A DNA stretch of 64,000 bases from Nitzschia sp. pyKryTriq1 (taxonomy: Eukaryota; Bacillariophyta; Bacillariophyceae; Bacillariales; Bacillariaceae). Positions 31,846-42,713 of the stretch are shown piece after piece (the first letter of the stretch is position 1; each line of letters begins with the position of its first letter). Below the pieces are notes generated by a model. It did no database searches and was not told the origin of the DNA. It saw nothing but the letters and a program-made list of their open reading frames with translations. Position numbers and translations under genes: made by a program. The stretch spans positions 64,501 to 128,500 of the forward strand of contig OY101125.1 of NCBI GenBank assembly GCA_956465555.1, given 5' to 3'.

Positions 31846-33949
31846 TTAGGAGTCGTCGTCGTCGTCGTCGTCGTCGTCGTTGCCTGTCCTCTCCAGCAAG
31901 TCAAAAAAATACGTGTTGACGCCAAAATCACACTTTTTGCTGAATGGAATCTGAGATCGTTCAAAGATCGCATTCATTCCCTTGTTGTCACTGAGGACAT
32001 CGGCTTTGAGTTGCTTCACGTCCGGTGTTGTTTTCGCAATCTCCATGAGTCGTCGAAACAAGTACGTTCCAAGACCTTCACCTTGCCAATCATCTCGAAC
32101 CTGAAACGCCATTTCGGGAGGCCCGCCTTTGGGATCATTCACCCACTGAGCGATCCCCACGAGCTCGTGATTGTAGGCATCTGGTGGACTCAGCACCACC
32201 AGGGCCATATCTTTGGAGTAGTCGACATCGGCTGTCTTTTGCAGAATGCGTTGAGGCATGGACTTCATCACTCGAAAGTATCGCAAGTAAACGGAGTGAT
32301 CGGACAGCTTGTGAAAGAAATTTCGCAAACTGTCTTCATCCACGGCCTTGATGGGTCGAACCAGGACATACTTTCCACTCTTAGTTTTGTGTATCGCTTC
32401 TAGATTCGCAGGATATAGACTTCCCGAAAAGCGACCCGGTTGAGATCTCGAGATGTACTTGTGCTGTTTGGCTTGTTCGAGAAGATGCTGACGAAAGTCA
32501 GGATGTGCGATATCAATCAAGGACAAACACCGTTCTCGAATGGATTTTCCGTACAAGTAGGCTGTCCCGAATTCTGTAATCACATATTCAACGTCGCTTC
32601 GAGTAATACTGACACCGGTTCCGGGAGGCAATTCAAAGACAATATTGGACCGTCCCTTGATACTCTTGGAAGGAAGCAGAATGATAGGCTTGCCTCCCTT
32701 GGAATATTTTGCGCCACGAATGGAATCGTCATCACTCCAAACTCCTCCATAGAACTTGTGTGCAATTGAATCAGTCGCCACTTGTCCCGTCACATCCACT
32801 TTGAGCGCCCCGACTATGGAAATGAGATTATCGATTTTGGACAATACTTGAGGATCACATGTGTAGCTGCTGGGATGAAATTCTACGGCGGGATTGCGAT
32901 CACAAAAATCGTACAAAGCGCGAGACCCGTGAGCTTGACTGACCACTGAGCGGCCTCGATCGATGGTCTTGTGAGCATTGGTGATGATACCTTCTTCGTG
33001 AAGCTCGAATAGCGTCTCACTAAACAAATCCGTGTGTATTCCCAAATCCTTTCTCTCTCGCAAGAATGGAATGACGGAAAAGACCAGGGGGCTGACACCA
33101 AATCGTACCGTCGCACCATCCGGGATTTCCTTGATGACATTTCTTCCAATTTGATCCCGAACTTCTTTGGGATATTGTGGGCCTCCGGCGATCTCTGGCC
33201 AAAGTTCAAACGTTGTCAAGAGAGGTTTGTGGATGGGGACCCAGAAATCTATTTTGGATATTGATATTTTGCTAGGCCCTTCGGTCCATGGCATGTGTTC
33301 GTTGACTTCGGCAATGACCAATTTGCTGTGTCGAATAAAGTCCCTTGTTGCTTCTAGGCCCGTCCCCAGCGAGACATATCCCTTGTGGGGCGGGGTGACC
33401 TTGACTGTTGTGGAGGTGGTTGTGGTGAAGTAGTAGTGAGGAGTGTATTAGTATGTTGTGTAGTAGTACTGTAGTTTGGTGGTCTTCTTTTCACCAGTTC
33501 CATTCCACCACACGATCATTATTGGATTACTAGTAGTACTTACTGAGTGCCACGTCCACTTTTAGTTTCTGCTCGTCCAATAATCTTGGCACTTGGTTGA
33601 CGCCCACGGGAGTATAGTCCTTGAGTCCCTCTTCACAAGACGCCACCCCTTCCTCGGCATCGAAAAATCCCGCCTTTTTATCAAAGGAATAGAAACTGGA
33701 CGTTCGAAAGCGGTCCATGTTTTCGTTCAAATGTGGCAAATTCCCGCCAGGAATCATTTGGATGATTTGAATGTCCGCTAACCGGTAGTCGTCCACGAGC
33801 GCCTGTAGGATGGCGTCTGGCGTGGCTGCACAAGATCCTATGTACAACTTGGACCCATTGGCGATCTTGGAAGCTATTTGATCCAACGGAATCTCCTTTG
33901 CTCTCCATTCGCTCTCCATTTTGAGTTGGTTCGTTGTTATGTGGCTCAT
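31846..33949 (-). CDS. Acetyl-CoA hydrolase/transferase fused to GNAT acetyltransferase
   Basis: Exons 33949-33544 and 33404-31846 (intron 139 bp, GTAAGT...AACAG, phase 1), 654 residues from MSHITTNQLK. Residues about 1-465 match the acetyl-CoA hydrolase/CoA-transferase fold: GSKLYIGSCAATPDAILQAL, PPHKGYVSLGTGLEATRDFI, the FGVSPLVFSVIPFL and GQVATDSIA segments, and ITEFGTAYLYGKSIRERC. Residues about 480-640 are a GNAT domain: YVLVRPIKAVDEDSLRNFF, HELVGIAQWV, and the acetyl-CoA loop VRDDWQGEGLGTYLFRRLME. Such fusions are known in bacteria. It may shuttle CoA between acyl groups and acetylate a protein; neither is shown. An in-frame N-terminal extension is open to 34303, so an earlier start giving a basic leader is possible. 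A poly-Asp tail precedes the stop. Confidence 0.85.
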
Positions 33950-34447
33950 GATGGTGGTGGTCTGCTGGTCGAATTGTAGGGGTAGGGGTACAATGATGAT
34001 GTTGTGTCCTTTCTGTATTGTGTGCTTGCTTTTGGAGTGATGGCTTCTCATCGGCAACAGTATCGGTACTCTACTAGAACAACGTAGAACATCGAGAATC
34101 TTTTTGAGAAGCGAACTAAGCGAAGAACGACGATGAAGTTCTTTGTTATTATTATTTGATCGCTTTGATCTCAAATCTTTGGTCGCCACGCGCATGGGAC
34201 CGCGCGCGCGAGACGAGATCTTTTCATTCGTGGCGCGAAAAAATAACAATGATGTTGTCACAGCGTTGGCGGTTTTGGCGGGAGTTTTTGTGCGATCCAG
34301 CAAGGATTGTGATTCGAATGTGCGGTGCCTAAAGCACGACGACGATTCTCTTGAACATTAGTAGTAGAGATACCAACAAGCAGAAGTGCAAGTGCAAGTG
34401 CAAGTGCAAGTAATACCACTATTACAGGGAGAAGAGCGAGTAGTATT
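33950..34447. other. Divergent intergenic region
   Basis: Promoter space for two divergent genes. The reading frame upstream of 33949 stays open to 34303, so part of it may be coding if an upstream start is used. A GTGCAAGTGCAAGTGCAAG run lies near 34388. Confidence 0.5.
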
Positions 34448-37126
34448 ATGGAAGGGTTAGAGCAGGAGTTGACCGAAGACTTGCCTCGCCAAATCTTGGA
34501 ATGCAAAAAGTTGGCGCTCGCTCGGAAACGCGAAGGCGACCTGGATGGTGCCAAACAGGCCTTGCTGGAGTCCAAACGTTTGCAGTTGCAGCTCGATAAG
34601 GCGCTGCTAGCGTTGAAACACAAACCTCATCCTTCGGAAGACCCGGATCTACCACAGTCAGCACAGTCAGCACAGTCAGCACAGCCAGCACATTCACAGG
34701 ACCACGGTGGACGAGCTGCCAATACAAATACTAGAGAAAATACAGAAGACGCTACAAAAGACACCCAGGATATCAGCAAAGATGAGGAGGACGCCGACCT
34801 GTGCACTAATGACGATGGTGATGGTGATGGTGATGGTGGTGGTGATGGTGGTGATGACGATAATGCTATTGACAATGATATTGATAATGAACCACCACCG
34901 GAAGAAGAAGAATCATCTTCCTTTTCTCTGGCCGAAATGATGGATCTGGAAATGATGGCAGAATTCGCGAGTGGAGGTTTAGGCTTGGGCTTGCCCATTC
35001 CCTCCCTGGAAGAATATCAGACAAAGATGGATGCCTGCAAACGAGCCGCTCTGTCCTTCAAACAACAAGGAAAAACCAACGAGGCCCTACAGCAGATGCG
35101 CAACCTGAAACAGTTACAGGTCGTTTACAAGGCAATAGAGCCAATCATCAGTATACAAGGTGGTGGTGCCAGTGGCAGCGGCAGTGGCAGTGGCGGTGGC
35201 GGTGGCAATGTCAACGGTCACGATGAAGAAGAAACCGAAGAAGAAAAGGCGCTGTTGCGGGAACTTCTCATGGCGGGAGCTGATGCTGAAGATGAAGAGA
35301 CTGATAATGGAGATGGATCCACTATTTCCGCCACTACTACTACTTATTTGGAGCTCGATGATTTGATCCAAATGGATCTTTCCGAGATAAAAGATGCCAT
35401 GGCACTTGGTATGCGACTACCATCGGTCGAGACAATACAGCATCAAGTCAACCATCAAAAGACTACGGCCTTGCAACTCAAACAGGCGGGGGACTTGGAG
35501 GGCGCCAAAGCGGCTCTAGTCAAATTCAAAACCTGGTCGCAACACGCATCTGCCATTGAACAATTATTATTGCTGGAAGAAAATGCAAAGAAAACTACTA
35601 CTGCTACTACTACTACTACTACTGCTACTTCGGATGATGCTTTATTGATGGGGACAGCTACATGCACACCCAATGACATCCGAGAAGAAGACTTGGAAAA
35701 ACTTTTAGAGGCAAGCTCGTCCTCCACCACCACCGCCACCACCAAGCCAAAACAACCTAATGCCGCTGTTGTGCCCAAGCCCAAGTCCTCCGAAGAGCTA
35801 CGACAAGAGGCAATTCGATTACGAGACGAAAAGAAGTTGGCGGAGGCGACGGCAGTTTTGAAGCTGTACAAACAAGCTCTGGCACGCGAATCGGAAGAAG
35901 CGGAAATGAAAAAGCGACAAGAAATTTGTCAAAGGCTTCAGAAAGAGATCTTGGACATTGCACTGAAGCAGCAGGATCGGTTTTATTTTTACCAGCGATT
36001 CGTCAACACTGCCATGGGTTCTCAACAGTTGCAGGCGTGGTGGAGATATGCCGACCTGTGTAAAAAGGTGGTCGCGCTCGTCGAAACCAAGGGCAGCAAT
36101 GCCGTCACGATTACAGCGCAAGACAAGACGAGCAAAGACGGCCCGGTATCGGCCGGAAGTCTGCGGTTGTTACCGGAAGACTTGACGGAAGCCATCTGCC
36201 AATCCGCCGATCCAACAGATGAACGATTGGAATGCTGCATCTTGGACGTCATGGCATTGCACACAAACAAGGCGTTTCAAACAACATTGGCGAGCAACAA
36301 CAAGCATAGCAAGCAGCTATCGAATGTTCCAGACTGGGTCCAGTTGGAGACACATGTTTCGATCCAACTACCGTTGAACGAAACTGAAACCGACAAACCA
36401 ATTGATCTTCATTTTTATTCTAGACCCTTGGAGCTCAAACAATTTTGGGATTTGATGAGCAATGACAGCAAGAATACGAAGAATCAGGAAGAGCCAATGG
36501 AAGGTAGTATTCAATCAATGGAATACGAATGGAGTAAGCGTGGTCGGGTCGCTTTTGGATCCTCCAACAAGGACGACGGTAATAGCGATGTGAATGTTCA
36601 AAAAAAACAAGAACAAGGATCCACCACCACCAGTCAATACGTGACTCTGGAACGTGGAGACTCTAAATTTGCCAAGACAATTTTACGGCGTATGGAACGT
36701 CGAAAGATTACCATTTCCGTGCATTGCCATTCCCACGAGGGCCCTTCAGCTACTAATCACAGCCCATCGAACAAGCTCAAGGGATGGTTCGGTGGTGCTG
36801 GAAGTAAACCAAAGCATGATGCAAACAAGACTACAGTGATGGAGCCTCTAAATCTTGGTAAGGTAGTGTTGGAAACCAAAGAACTCTTGGACCATAGCTG
36901 CGTTGTTGGAGAATATCCCCTAGTTGGCAATGGAAAACGTGAAGTAGGAGGGACACTTCGTCTGTGTCTACGAACAGGGGTCCCATTCCACCAATTGGAT
37001 GGAAGAAGTGGCGCTGTGAAGGCTGGTGGTGCTGGCACAGACGAGGCCTCCTCGCAGGATGAGTTACCGCTTTATTCCAACGCAATGAAGTTTTCGGTCA
37101 ACAAGCCCGATAATCCAGCAAGCTAG
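34448..37126 (+). CDS. CC2D1/Lgd-like protein with DM14 repeats and C2-like domain
   Basis: An 892-residue single-exon gene. Four DM14-type helical hairpins recur: LARKREGDLDGAKQALLESK (about 24-50), ALSFKQQGKTNEALQQMRNL (about 200-225), ALQLKQAGDLEGAKAALVKF (about 340-365) and AIRLRDEKKLAEATAVLKLY (about 455-480). Acidic/Ser/Gly-rich linkers separate them. The second half holds a helical segment (QQDRFYFYQRFVNTAMGSQQ) and then a C2-like region to about 860, with VQLETHVSIQLPLNETE and ending GGTLRLCLRTGVP. CC2D1A/Lgd proteins bind ESCRT-III CHMP4/Shrub through DM14 domains and regulate endosomal sorting; that role is inferred from architecture. Cytosolic, no TM. Confidence 0.85.
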   Translation: MEGLEQELTEDLPRQILECKKLALARKREGDLDGAKQALLESKRLQLQLDKALLALKHKPHPSEDPDLPQSAQSAQSAQPAHSQDHGGRAANTNTRENTEDATKDTQDISKDEEDADLCTNDDGDGDGDGGGDGGDDDNAIDNDIDNEPPPEEEESSSFSLAEMMDLEMMAEFASGGLGLGLPIPSLEEYQTKMDACKRAALSFKQQGKTNEALQQMRNLKQLQVVYKAIEPIISIQGGGASGSGSGSGGGGGNVNGHDEEETEEEKALLRELLMAGADAEDEETDNGDGSTISATTTTYLELDDLIQMDLSEIKDAMALGMRLPSVETIQHQVNHQKTTALQLKQAGDLEGAKAALVKFKTWSQHASAIEQLLLLEENAKKTTTATTTTTTATSDDALLMGTATCTPNDIREEDLEKLLEASSSSTTTATTKPKQPNAAVVPKPKSSEELRQEAIRLRDEKKLAEATAVLKLYKQALARESEEAEMKKRQEICQRLQKEILDIALKQQDRFYFYQRFVNTAMGSQQLQAWWRYADLCKKVVALVETKGSNAVTITAQDKTSKDGPVSAGSLRLLPEDLTEAICQSADPTDERLECCILDVMALHTNKAFQTTLASNNKHSKQLSNVPDWVQLETHVSIQLPLNETETDKPIDLHFYSRPLELKQFWDLMSNDSKNTKNQEEPMEGSIQSMEYEWSKRGRVAFGSSNKDDGNSDVNVQKKQEQGSTTTSQYVTLERGDSKFAKTILRRMERRKITISVHCHSHEGPSATNHSPSNKLKGWFGGAGSKPKHDANKTTVMEPLNLGKVVLETKELLDHSCVVGEYPLVGNGKREVGGTLRLCLRTGVPFHQLDGRSGAVKAGGAGTDEASSQDELPLYSNAMKFSVNKPDNPAS

Positions 37127-37640
37127 ATTATAAAGCGATATGATAGAGCTAAAAGCTTCGGGTGCCTTAAAAGTTTTCAGAGAGAGTACACTAGAGGCTC
37201 CTACTACTGGTACCGTACCGGGACCGTATCAGTACTGCAGTACCGGTAGTATGGTAGCTTCGGGTGCTTCAGCGCAGAGAGAGTGCGTGGGACGTGCATG
37301 CGCGCGATGCACATGTATCTTAGATTTTCCACATGACAGCCACAGAAAAAAGAGAGACGACCATGGGCGATACGCGATACCAGTACGTACGGTACCGGTA
37401 CTATTTTGTTGTGGCGGTGATGCGTTCTGGTTTTGGTCTGCAACCGGTACTGCGAGTACAGTAAGAAGTACAACGGCATACTGACCTTGATGTGCAGGCA
37501 CGGTTACGTGCAGTTGCACTTGTACAAGTAGTGGTAGTGCATCGCGTGTACTGTACCTAATTCGAATACTCGTAGAATAGCGGTGGCTACAGTCAGTATT
37601 CCTACGAAGTACCCTGTATTGATATTGTGGCAGCGCAGCG
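37127..37640. other. Intergenic rich in GTAC palindromes
   Basis: Dense in GGTACC, GTACCGG and TACCGGTAC motifs (37205-37255, 37380-37400). No gene supported. Confidence 0.65.
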
Positions 37641-39020
37641 ATGCGAGCAGCCTCTCCGTTCTTGCTGCTCGTCCTCTGCTGCAGTGGCAAGGCAGCGTAT
37701 TCGCACCGGTACTTGTACTTGTACTTGTATTCAGCGGTACTTGTACAGGTAGGAGCTTTCCTTCTCCCGGCAAGTCAACATGATGAAAAGGTCAATGTTG
37801 GCATGGAGACCTCAGCTCCTCTTTGGACACGACGATCGTCGAGCCTCACATCTCCATTCGCATCTACGTCTACATCTACATCTACATCTACATTCACATC
37901 CCTACGAGCACCAGCACGACTACAGCACTCCAAGCTACTAATACTCCTAGTACGAGTAGGTGCCAAGGGCTGTGACAACGACAGCGGCAGTGACAGTGAC
38001 AGTGCACGCTCAACTGCTGCGAGTGGGAGTAGAACTACAACTCGTACGAGTACCGGTACTATGTGTACCAGTACAAACACTCTCGTGGAGCTGCCCGTCT
38101 TTCCCCTTCGAAAGTTTCCACGCCTTCCGACAGATCGTTTGACGCTCAATTTATACGAAGAACGATATTTGCAAATGGCGGAATCCATATTGTTGAAGGC
38201 GGCGCAGACGCAGTCCACAAGTACTAATAGTACAGGTACAGGTACAAGTACACCCCTCTTTGGAGCCTTGTTTGTGGCGGGAAAGCCTCAATTGGTGACT
38301 GGTGGGGGACGGGGCCCCATTGTTCCCTTGGTGGAAGCGGGGGATATCGGGACGGTCTTTGCCGTAAGCGACTGGGAGGAAGCCTTGGTACCGACCATTG
38401 GAAATCAAATCCTTCGGAGACGCATCAAATTAAACGCTATTGGGATCACTCGATTCCGAATTGATTCCATTGTCAGCGATGGAACGGGCGTCAGTTCATG
38501 CACGGCAACTACTTCTTCTACTACAATACAGCAGCAAAGGCAACAGCAACAACCGTACATTCTGGCCAATGCCACACTTCTATCGGATAACACGATGGCT
38601 GATCCTTGGGACGACGAAGACGACGAATATCTATACAAGACTTTGCGCGAAATTCTTCAAGAGGCGGACGACTCACGAAGAAAAGGATCTACTACTACTA
38701 CTACTACTAGGTCTAGTTTCTCCATGGCGGATGAGATTGAGATGCTGACCACGACTGAACCACCAGCACTCGTCGAGTTTGCCCAAGTATTTGCCGCTAT
38801 TCGAGAAATAATGAACCACTCGCAAGATGACGGCGACGAGGAGGACTACTCGGACTCAGTATCCTACCACTATTATGAGGAATGTCTCTCCTTCTTTGCC
38901 ACTTCTCTCTTATTGAATGCCAAGCAGACACCGGCAGCATTGGTACCTCTCCTCGAACTACAATCCACTCGAGAAAGAATATATCGCCTACTGAAGTTGC
39001 TGAACAAACAGCGGACTTGA
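37641..39020 (+). CDS. Plastid-targeted LON N-terminal (substrate-binding) domain protein
   Basis: A 459-residue single-exon gene. The leader is hydrophobic and contains VGA39|F40LLPAS, a plastid-type cleavage junction. After a Ser/Thr-rich transit region, the LON_substr_bdg fold begins near residue 152: LVELPVFPLRKFPRLPTDRL, LNLYEERYLQMAE, FGALFVAG, EAGDIGTVFAV and IKLNAIGITRFRIDSI. It then runs into helices and ends with SFFATSLLLNAKQTPAALV and STRERIYRLLKLL. There is no AAA+ ATPase or protease domain, so this is a LON-N-only protein like those in plant chloroplasts and bacteria; function is unknown. An internal acidic/Gln-rich insertion interrupts the domain. Confidence 0.82.
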   Translation: MRAASPFLLLVLCCSGKAAYSHRYLYLYLYSAVLVQVGAFLLPASQHDEKVNVGMETSAPLWTRRSSSLTSPFASTSTSTSTSTFTSLRAPARLQHSKLLILLVRVGAKGCDNDSGSDSDSARSTAASGSRTTTRTSTGTMCTSTNTLVELPVFPLRKFPRLPTDRLTLNLYEERYLQMAESILLKAAQTQSTSTNSTGTGTSTPLFGALFVAGKPQLVTGGGRGPIVPLVEAGDIGTVFAVSDWEEALVPTIGNQILRRRIKLNAIGITRFRIDSIVSDGTGVSSCTATTSSTTIQQQRQQQQPYILANATLLSDNTMADPWDDEDDEYLYKTLREILQEADDSRRKGSTTTTTTRSSFSMADEIEMLTTTEPPALVEFAQVFAAIREIMNHSQDDGDEEDYSDSVSYHYYEECLSFFATSLLLNAKQTPAALVPLLELQSTRERIYRLLKLLNKQRT

Positions 39021-39139
39021 CTTGACGTGATTTGGATCCGCACGTACGATTTGATGACAGCCGCTAATAATAATATATACACATAGTGAAGTAGGAGAGA
39101 AACAGAACTTTTAATACTTTTCTTTCGTCCTGTTGAGTA

Positions 39140-40270
39140 TTATACAAACAAGTGTTGCTGCAAGACTGGCATGTGGGGAGCGTCGACGTATCGCTCGGAT
39201 AAAAAGCGGCCTTTGTCATTTGGTTCCGTGTACTTGTTGGTTTGATGGGTCGGCAAGTGACTTGTTGTGCCTCGCGCCATGTACAAGTGAAAGCGAAGGT
39301 TGCCATTCTGATGAAAGGTGGTGGTCGCTATGTTGCCATCACTGTCGCCATGATTTTGATCTCGATCTTGAGATGACGATGATGATGACGACGACGAGGA
39401 GGAGGAGGAATCGTCCTCTTCCTCGCCCTCGACGTCGTCGGTGGGCATGTACATGGGCGTGGTTCGAAACCCGCCACCGTGAATGGTGGATGCTGGCAGA
39501 ACTAGCATTTTTCCTTGCGGAATGAAAATGACTTCTCCTGGAATTTCCGAAATGGTGGTATCGTCTTGTCGCGGCCAGACTTGTAAAAACATGCCTTCGT
39601 TTGTCAGTGGGTAGAATCCCAAGCTGAGGTCATCTTGCGTCTCTTCCAGAACTTCCCAGGTGTAGTCGACGTGAGCTGGCTGCGGCACGGTCGATTCGGT
39701 TGTTAAAAAGGATCCCAGGTACTCATGAGCCGGCACTACATCTTGCAGATCCCGGTCTGGAACGCCCAAGTGCGACAGGCCGCGCTGGGACTGCATCTCG
39801 TACATGAGGTTCTCATTGAAATCAGCGACGCGGCCGGCAAACTGGTCAGGAGCGCTGGCCTTGAGTCTCTCCAACATGCCTACGGGCACATTGTGGAGTT
39901 CTCCGTGAAAGCGAGTCAACCAGTCGCGGTTGTCGTCCGTTTGTGGGCAGTCCAAGATACGAACACTGGAAAGGGCTCGGCGGAGGACACTGTTGTGGAT
40001 ATCGACATCCGAAATACGCGCAGTTGCAGTTGCAGTTGCAGTTGCACCGCCAGTACAAGGAGTGACATGCGTCGGCTTTTCACCCCGTTGGAGCTCAGCC
40101 CAGAGCCTTCGACCCTCGGTTTTGGGCTTGACAGATGGCAGCTCGTCTGCCGGCAGAAGCCCTCGCTTATGCTGTACTTCGGGCGAGCGCAAACGCTCTG
40201 TGGATCTGGATTGCGATTCAGATTGTTCATCGTGGAACAATGTGGGATCAAAGCGAAGATTGGGGGCCAT
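39140..40270 (-). CDS. 2-oxoglutarate/Fe(II) oxygenase-like protein
   Basis: A 376-residue gene from the Met at 40270, chosen for its CCACCATGG context; the frame stays open further upstream. The N-terminal third is charged. The core looks like a double-stranded beta-helix: QPAHVDYTWEVLEE (possible HxD metal ligands), EGMFLQVWPR, GEVIFIPQGKMLVLPAST with HGGGFRT (candidate distal His), and NLRFHLYMARG (candidate Arg for the co-substrate). This order fits 2OG-dependent oxygenases, but overall similarity is weak and the acidic/Ser insertion before the last strand is unusual. No targeting signal is clear. Confidence 0.65.
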   Translation of the reverse strand: MAPNLRFDPTLFHDEQSESQSRSTERLRSPEVQHKRGLLPADELPSVKPKTEGRRLWAELQRGEKPTHVTPCTGGATATATATARISDVDIHNSVLRRALSSVRILDCPQTDDNRDWLTRFHGELHNVPVGMLERLKASAPDQFAGRVADFNENLMYEMQSQRGLSHLGVPDRDLQDVVPAHEYLGSFLTTESTVPQPAHVDYTWEVLEETQDDLSLGFYPLTNEGMFLQVWPRQDDTTISEIPGEVIFIPQGKMLVLPASTIHGGGFRTTPMYMPTDDVEGEEEDDSSSSSSSSSSSSSQDRDQNHGDSDGNIATTTFHQNGNLRFHLYMARGTTSHLPTHQTNKYTEPNDKGRFLSERYVDAPHMPVLQQHLFV

Positions 40271-41340
40271 GGTGGGATTGATTTGGAGCGCTAAAGATAG
40301 CGATAGCGATAGCGATAACGATACCGGCAATGCAGTCACACCAGATACTACAGATATTGATGCTGTCTGGTATGGTGTTCTTCTTTGGGCAACACCAATA
40401 TATTCGGTGTCACTGATTATTCTCGTAGATACAGTACGTGTAGGGAGTAAAAGTATCTTTTGAGTTCTGTATGTGTGAAATAAAATAATGTGAGACGAAC
40501 ACTGAACACAAACAAAGAACCGGATCGGCAGACAAAGTACCGGTACTTGTAGTTGTGTCAAGGCGTGTCATGTCAAAAGTCAAAATGCAGGGGTGGATAT
40601 TCGACCTCTTCTCATCTTTTTGAGATAAGGGGGAAGTGATGGTGTTTAACAAAAAATATTGACAATATCTTTTTCACTTGGGGCATACAGCAACACAATT
40701 TTTGAGGTGTAGCGCAACATACCGACCATTTTTATCATTCGGTATTCCATGGACACTTCGGATTGAGATCGAGCGAGGGGGGGGAGGGATCTTCATGAGC
40801 GAAATTCTTAAATCAGAATTGGCTGCGAGGTCTTTGTTTCGGATAGAAAAGAAGAGCTCGCCAAAATTGCTGCGAGGACTTTCTTCTGGATCGAAAAAGA
40901 AGAGCTCGCTCTCGGAAGAGATTATGTCCGTATGTACCGGTACCGGTAGCCTTTTGGGGGGTGACAACTCTAGCTAGTACTACCGGTAGTGCTACAAATA
41001 AGATTGGCTGCTCGAAGTACCAACGTAAGGCCTAATAGCAACTTGTGGAGTGTCTTTCGAGTCGAGATCATCGGTAGAGTGTGGGGATAGCTAGATCGAT
41101 GCTGTTGAATATTAATATTGCTCCAGCTCCGGGCAATCAACGGAATGGAACAGTTCTGAGTTCTGGTGGAGCGGTACCATGGCACTGCACAGACCGGCAG
41201 TAGGTACGTGTACGGTAGTAGATCTACCACTCACTCGTGTTTCTAACTAAAGTACAAAGCAGATATGCGCGAAGACCCGGGCCTGAGCCTCGCGTCCTAT
41301 CCTCCTACTCTTCCTTCGAAATGTCGTCGAGTTGAGCCAA
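40271..41340. other. Intergenic
   Basis: Includes a GATAGC hexamer run at 40290-40315, several GTACCGGTAC motifs, and an imperfect ~47-bp tandem duplication at 40821-40911 (GCTGCGAGG...AAGAAGAGCTCGC). Small frames at 40674-40977 lie over that repeat and lack support. Confidence 0.6.
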
Positions 41341-42159
41341 CTAAAGACCCGAATACTCTGCCGCTCGTCGTTGCAACTGCGTGAGTTGCGCTTGAAATTT
41401 GGCATTGTTGTAACCTTCCATGGTTGGATTCAATCGACAAATCGACCAATTCAACGCGACAGCAAAACTTAACCATAGGAGATAAGGCAGCAGCAAATAG
41501 GCCGACACCGGGTTAAGAAAATAGAAGGAAGGCAATATGATCCCCACCAAAGTGACCCACATGGCAATATTGATCATCAATCCAAGCAGCAAACGCTGAA
41601 CTCCGAAGAAGATAGGAGCCCAACTAAGATTCAACAGCATGTGAACGGCCCAAGTTCCGAGGGCCACTGTTGATATGCGCGTGGAGGACGCCCTGGATAT
41701 TCGATAGATGCGACCGACGGCGACGCCCATGAGAGCATAGAGTAGCGTCCAGACGGGAGCGAAAACAAAGTCGGGCGGAGTGAAGGAAGGCAGCGGAATC
41801 TGGCGGTACCAGCCATCTTCGCGCCTTGTGGCAGTCGCCACGATCGGGGCACCCGACGCGCCGGCCACCACGTGCGCAACTACCCAAGGCAAAGTGGGGG
41901 GAAGGGCGCGAAGGGAGGACGAACACTGGCTATGTGTATTGTGCTTGTGTGGTGCTTGCTGTACCGGTACGAGTACTCGTGCAGGTGCACTTCTTGCTGG
42001 GAGATGGCGGCTCTCGTCGAATTTGTGTGTGGCAAAAGCCGAAGCCGAAGCCGAAGCCGAAGCCGAAGAAAACGCTTGTGTGCAGGGACAAGTATTCGTA
42101 GCCAACAAACTAAAAGCATAGGCAAAGAGCCACATCAGAGAACATTGCCTTTTCATCAT
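41341..42159 (-). CDS. Plastid-targeted TspO/MBR family protein
   Basis: A 272-residue single-exon gene. The signal peptide ends TQA29|F30SSAS, a plastid presequence junction, followed by a Ser/Ala transit region. From about residue 110 the five-helix TspO fold appears: GWYRQIPLPSFTPPDFVFAP (loop and start of helix 1/2), VWTLLYALMGVAVGRIY, WAVHMLLNLSWAPIFFG and LSFAVALNWSICRLNP. The conserved WxP/NxxW and NLxWxxxFFG patterns are present. TspO proteins bind and transport or degrade tetrapyrroles and sterols; a plastid-envelope role in tetrapyrrole handling is plausible but inferred. Confidence 0.9.
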   Translation of the reverse strand: MMKRQCSLMWLFAYAFSLLATNTCPCTQAFSSASASASASAFATHKFDESRHLPARSAPARVLVPVQQAPHKHNTHSQCSSSLRALPPTLPWVVAHVVAGASGAPIVATATRREDGWYRQIPLPSFTPPDFVFAPVWTLLYALMGVAVGRIYRISRASSTRISTVALGTWAVHMLLNLSWAPIFFGVQRLLLGLMINIAMWVTLVGIILPSFYFLNPVSAYLLLPYLLWLSFAVALNWSICRLNPTMEGYNNAKFQAQLTQLQRRAAEYSGL

Positions 42160-42713
42160 TGTGGTGGTCGTGAAAGGAGTGGTTCGTGGGGTGATGTTGT
42201 TTCTTTGTCTCTTTGCTTTGCTTCGCCCTTTTATCGAAGACCCGTGTGGTGATGTTGTGTGTGGGATGCTGCGCTGTGTGCCGATTTAGTATGTGCTCCG
42301 ATGTGATCGCGGTCGATGATGCGAGCGATGATGACACCAAGAAGATATCCAAAATCCAAACATCGCATCAATGCGCCCAGCACATGCTTGGCTTGCGGTA
42401 CTGGTACAATACGTACACGCACTGCTACGTGTAGAATACGTCGCGCACCGCATGCTTCTCGAGATGTGGGGGTCAAGGGAGTCGTCTCTAGAGAGGATCG
42501 TCTGGCCCTCTGGTCGTCTATCTTTCTGAAACATACCGGTACTCTCTTGGGTACTGTATGATATCAGAGAGAGCAGAGCTCCTTACGCAATCTGCTTATT
42601 TCATTGTCGCCTTCACCTACGTTTGTACTACTTTAGCTTTGTGACTCCATGTCTCTCTAGCTAGGTCTACCTTATACAGTTGGACTAGCCATTCTTTGTT
42701 ATCGTTCCCGTTC
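42160..42713. other. Intergenic
   Basis: Between two minus-strand genes. Upstream promoter space for the TspO gene with scattered GGTAC motifs; no gene seen. Confidence 0.6.
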
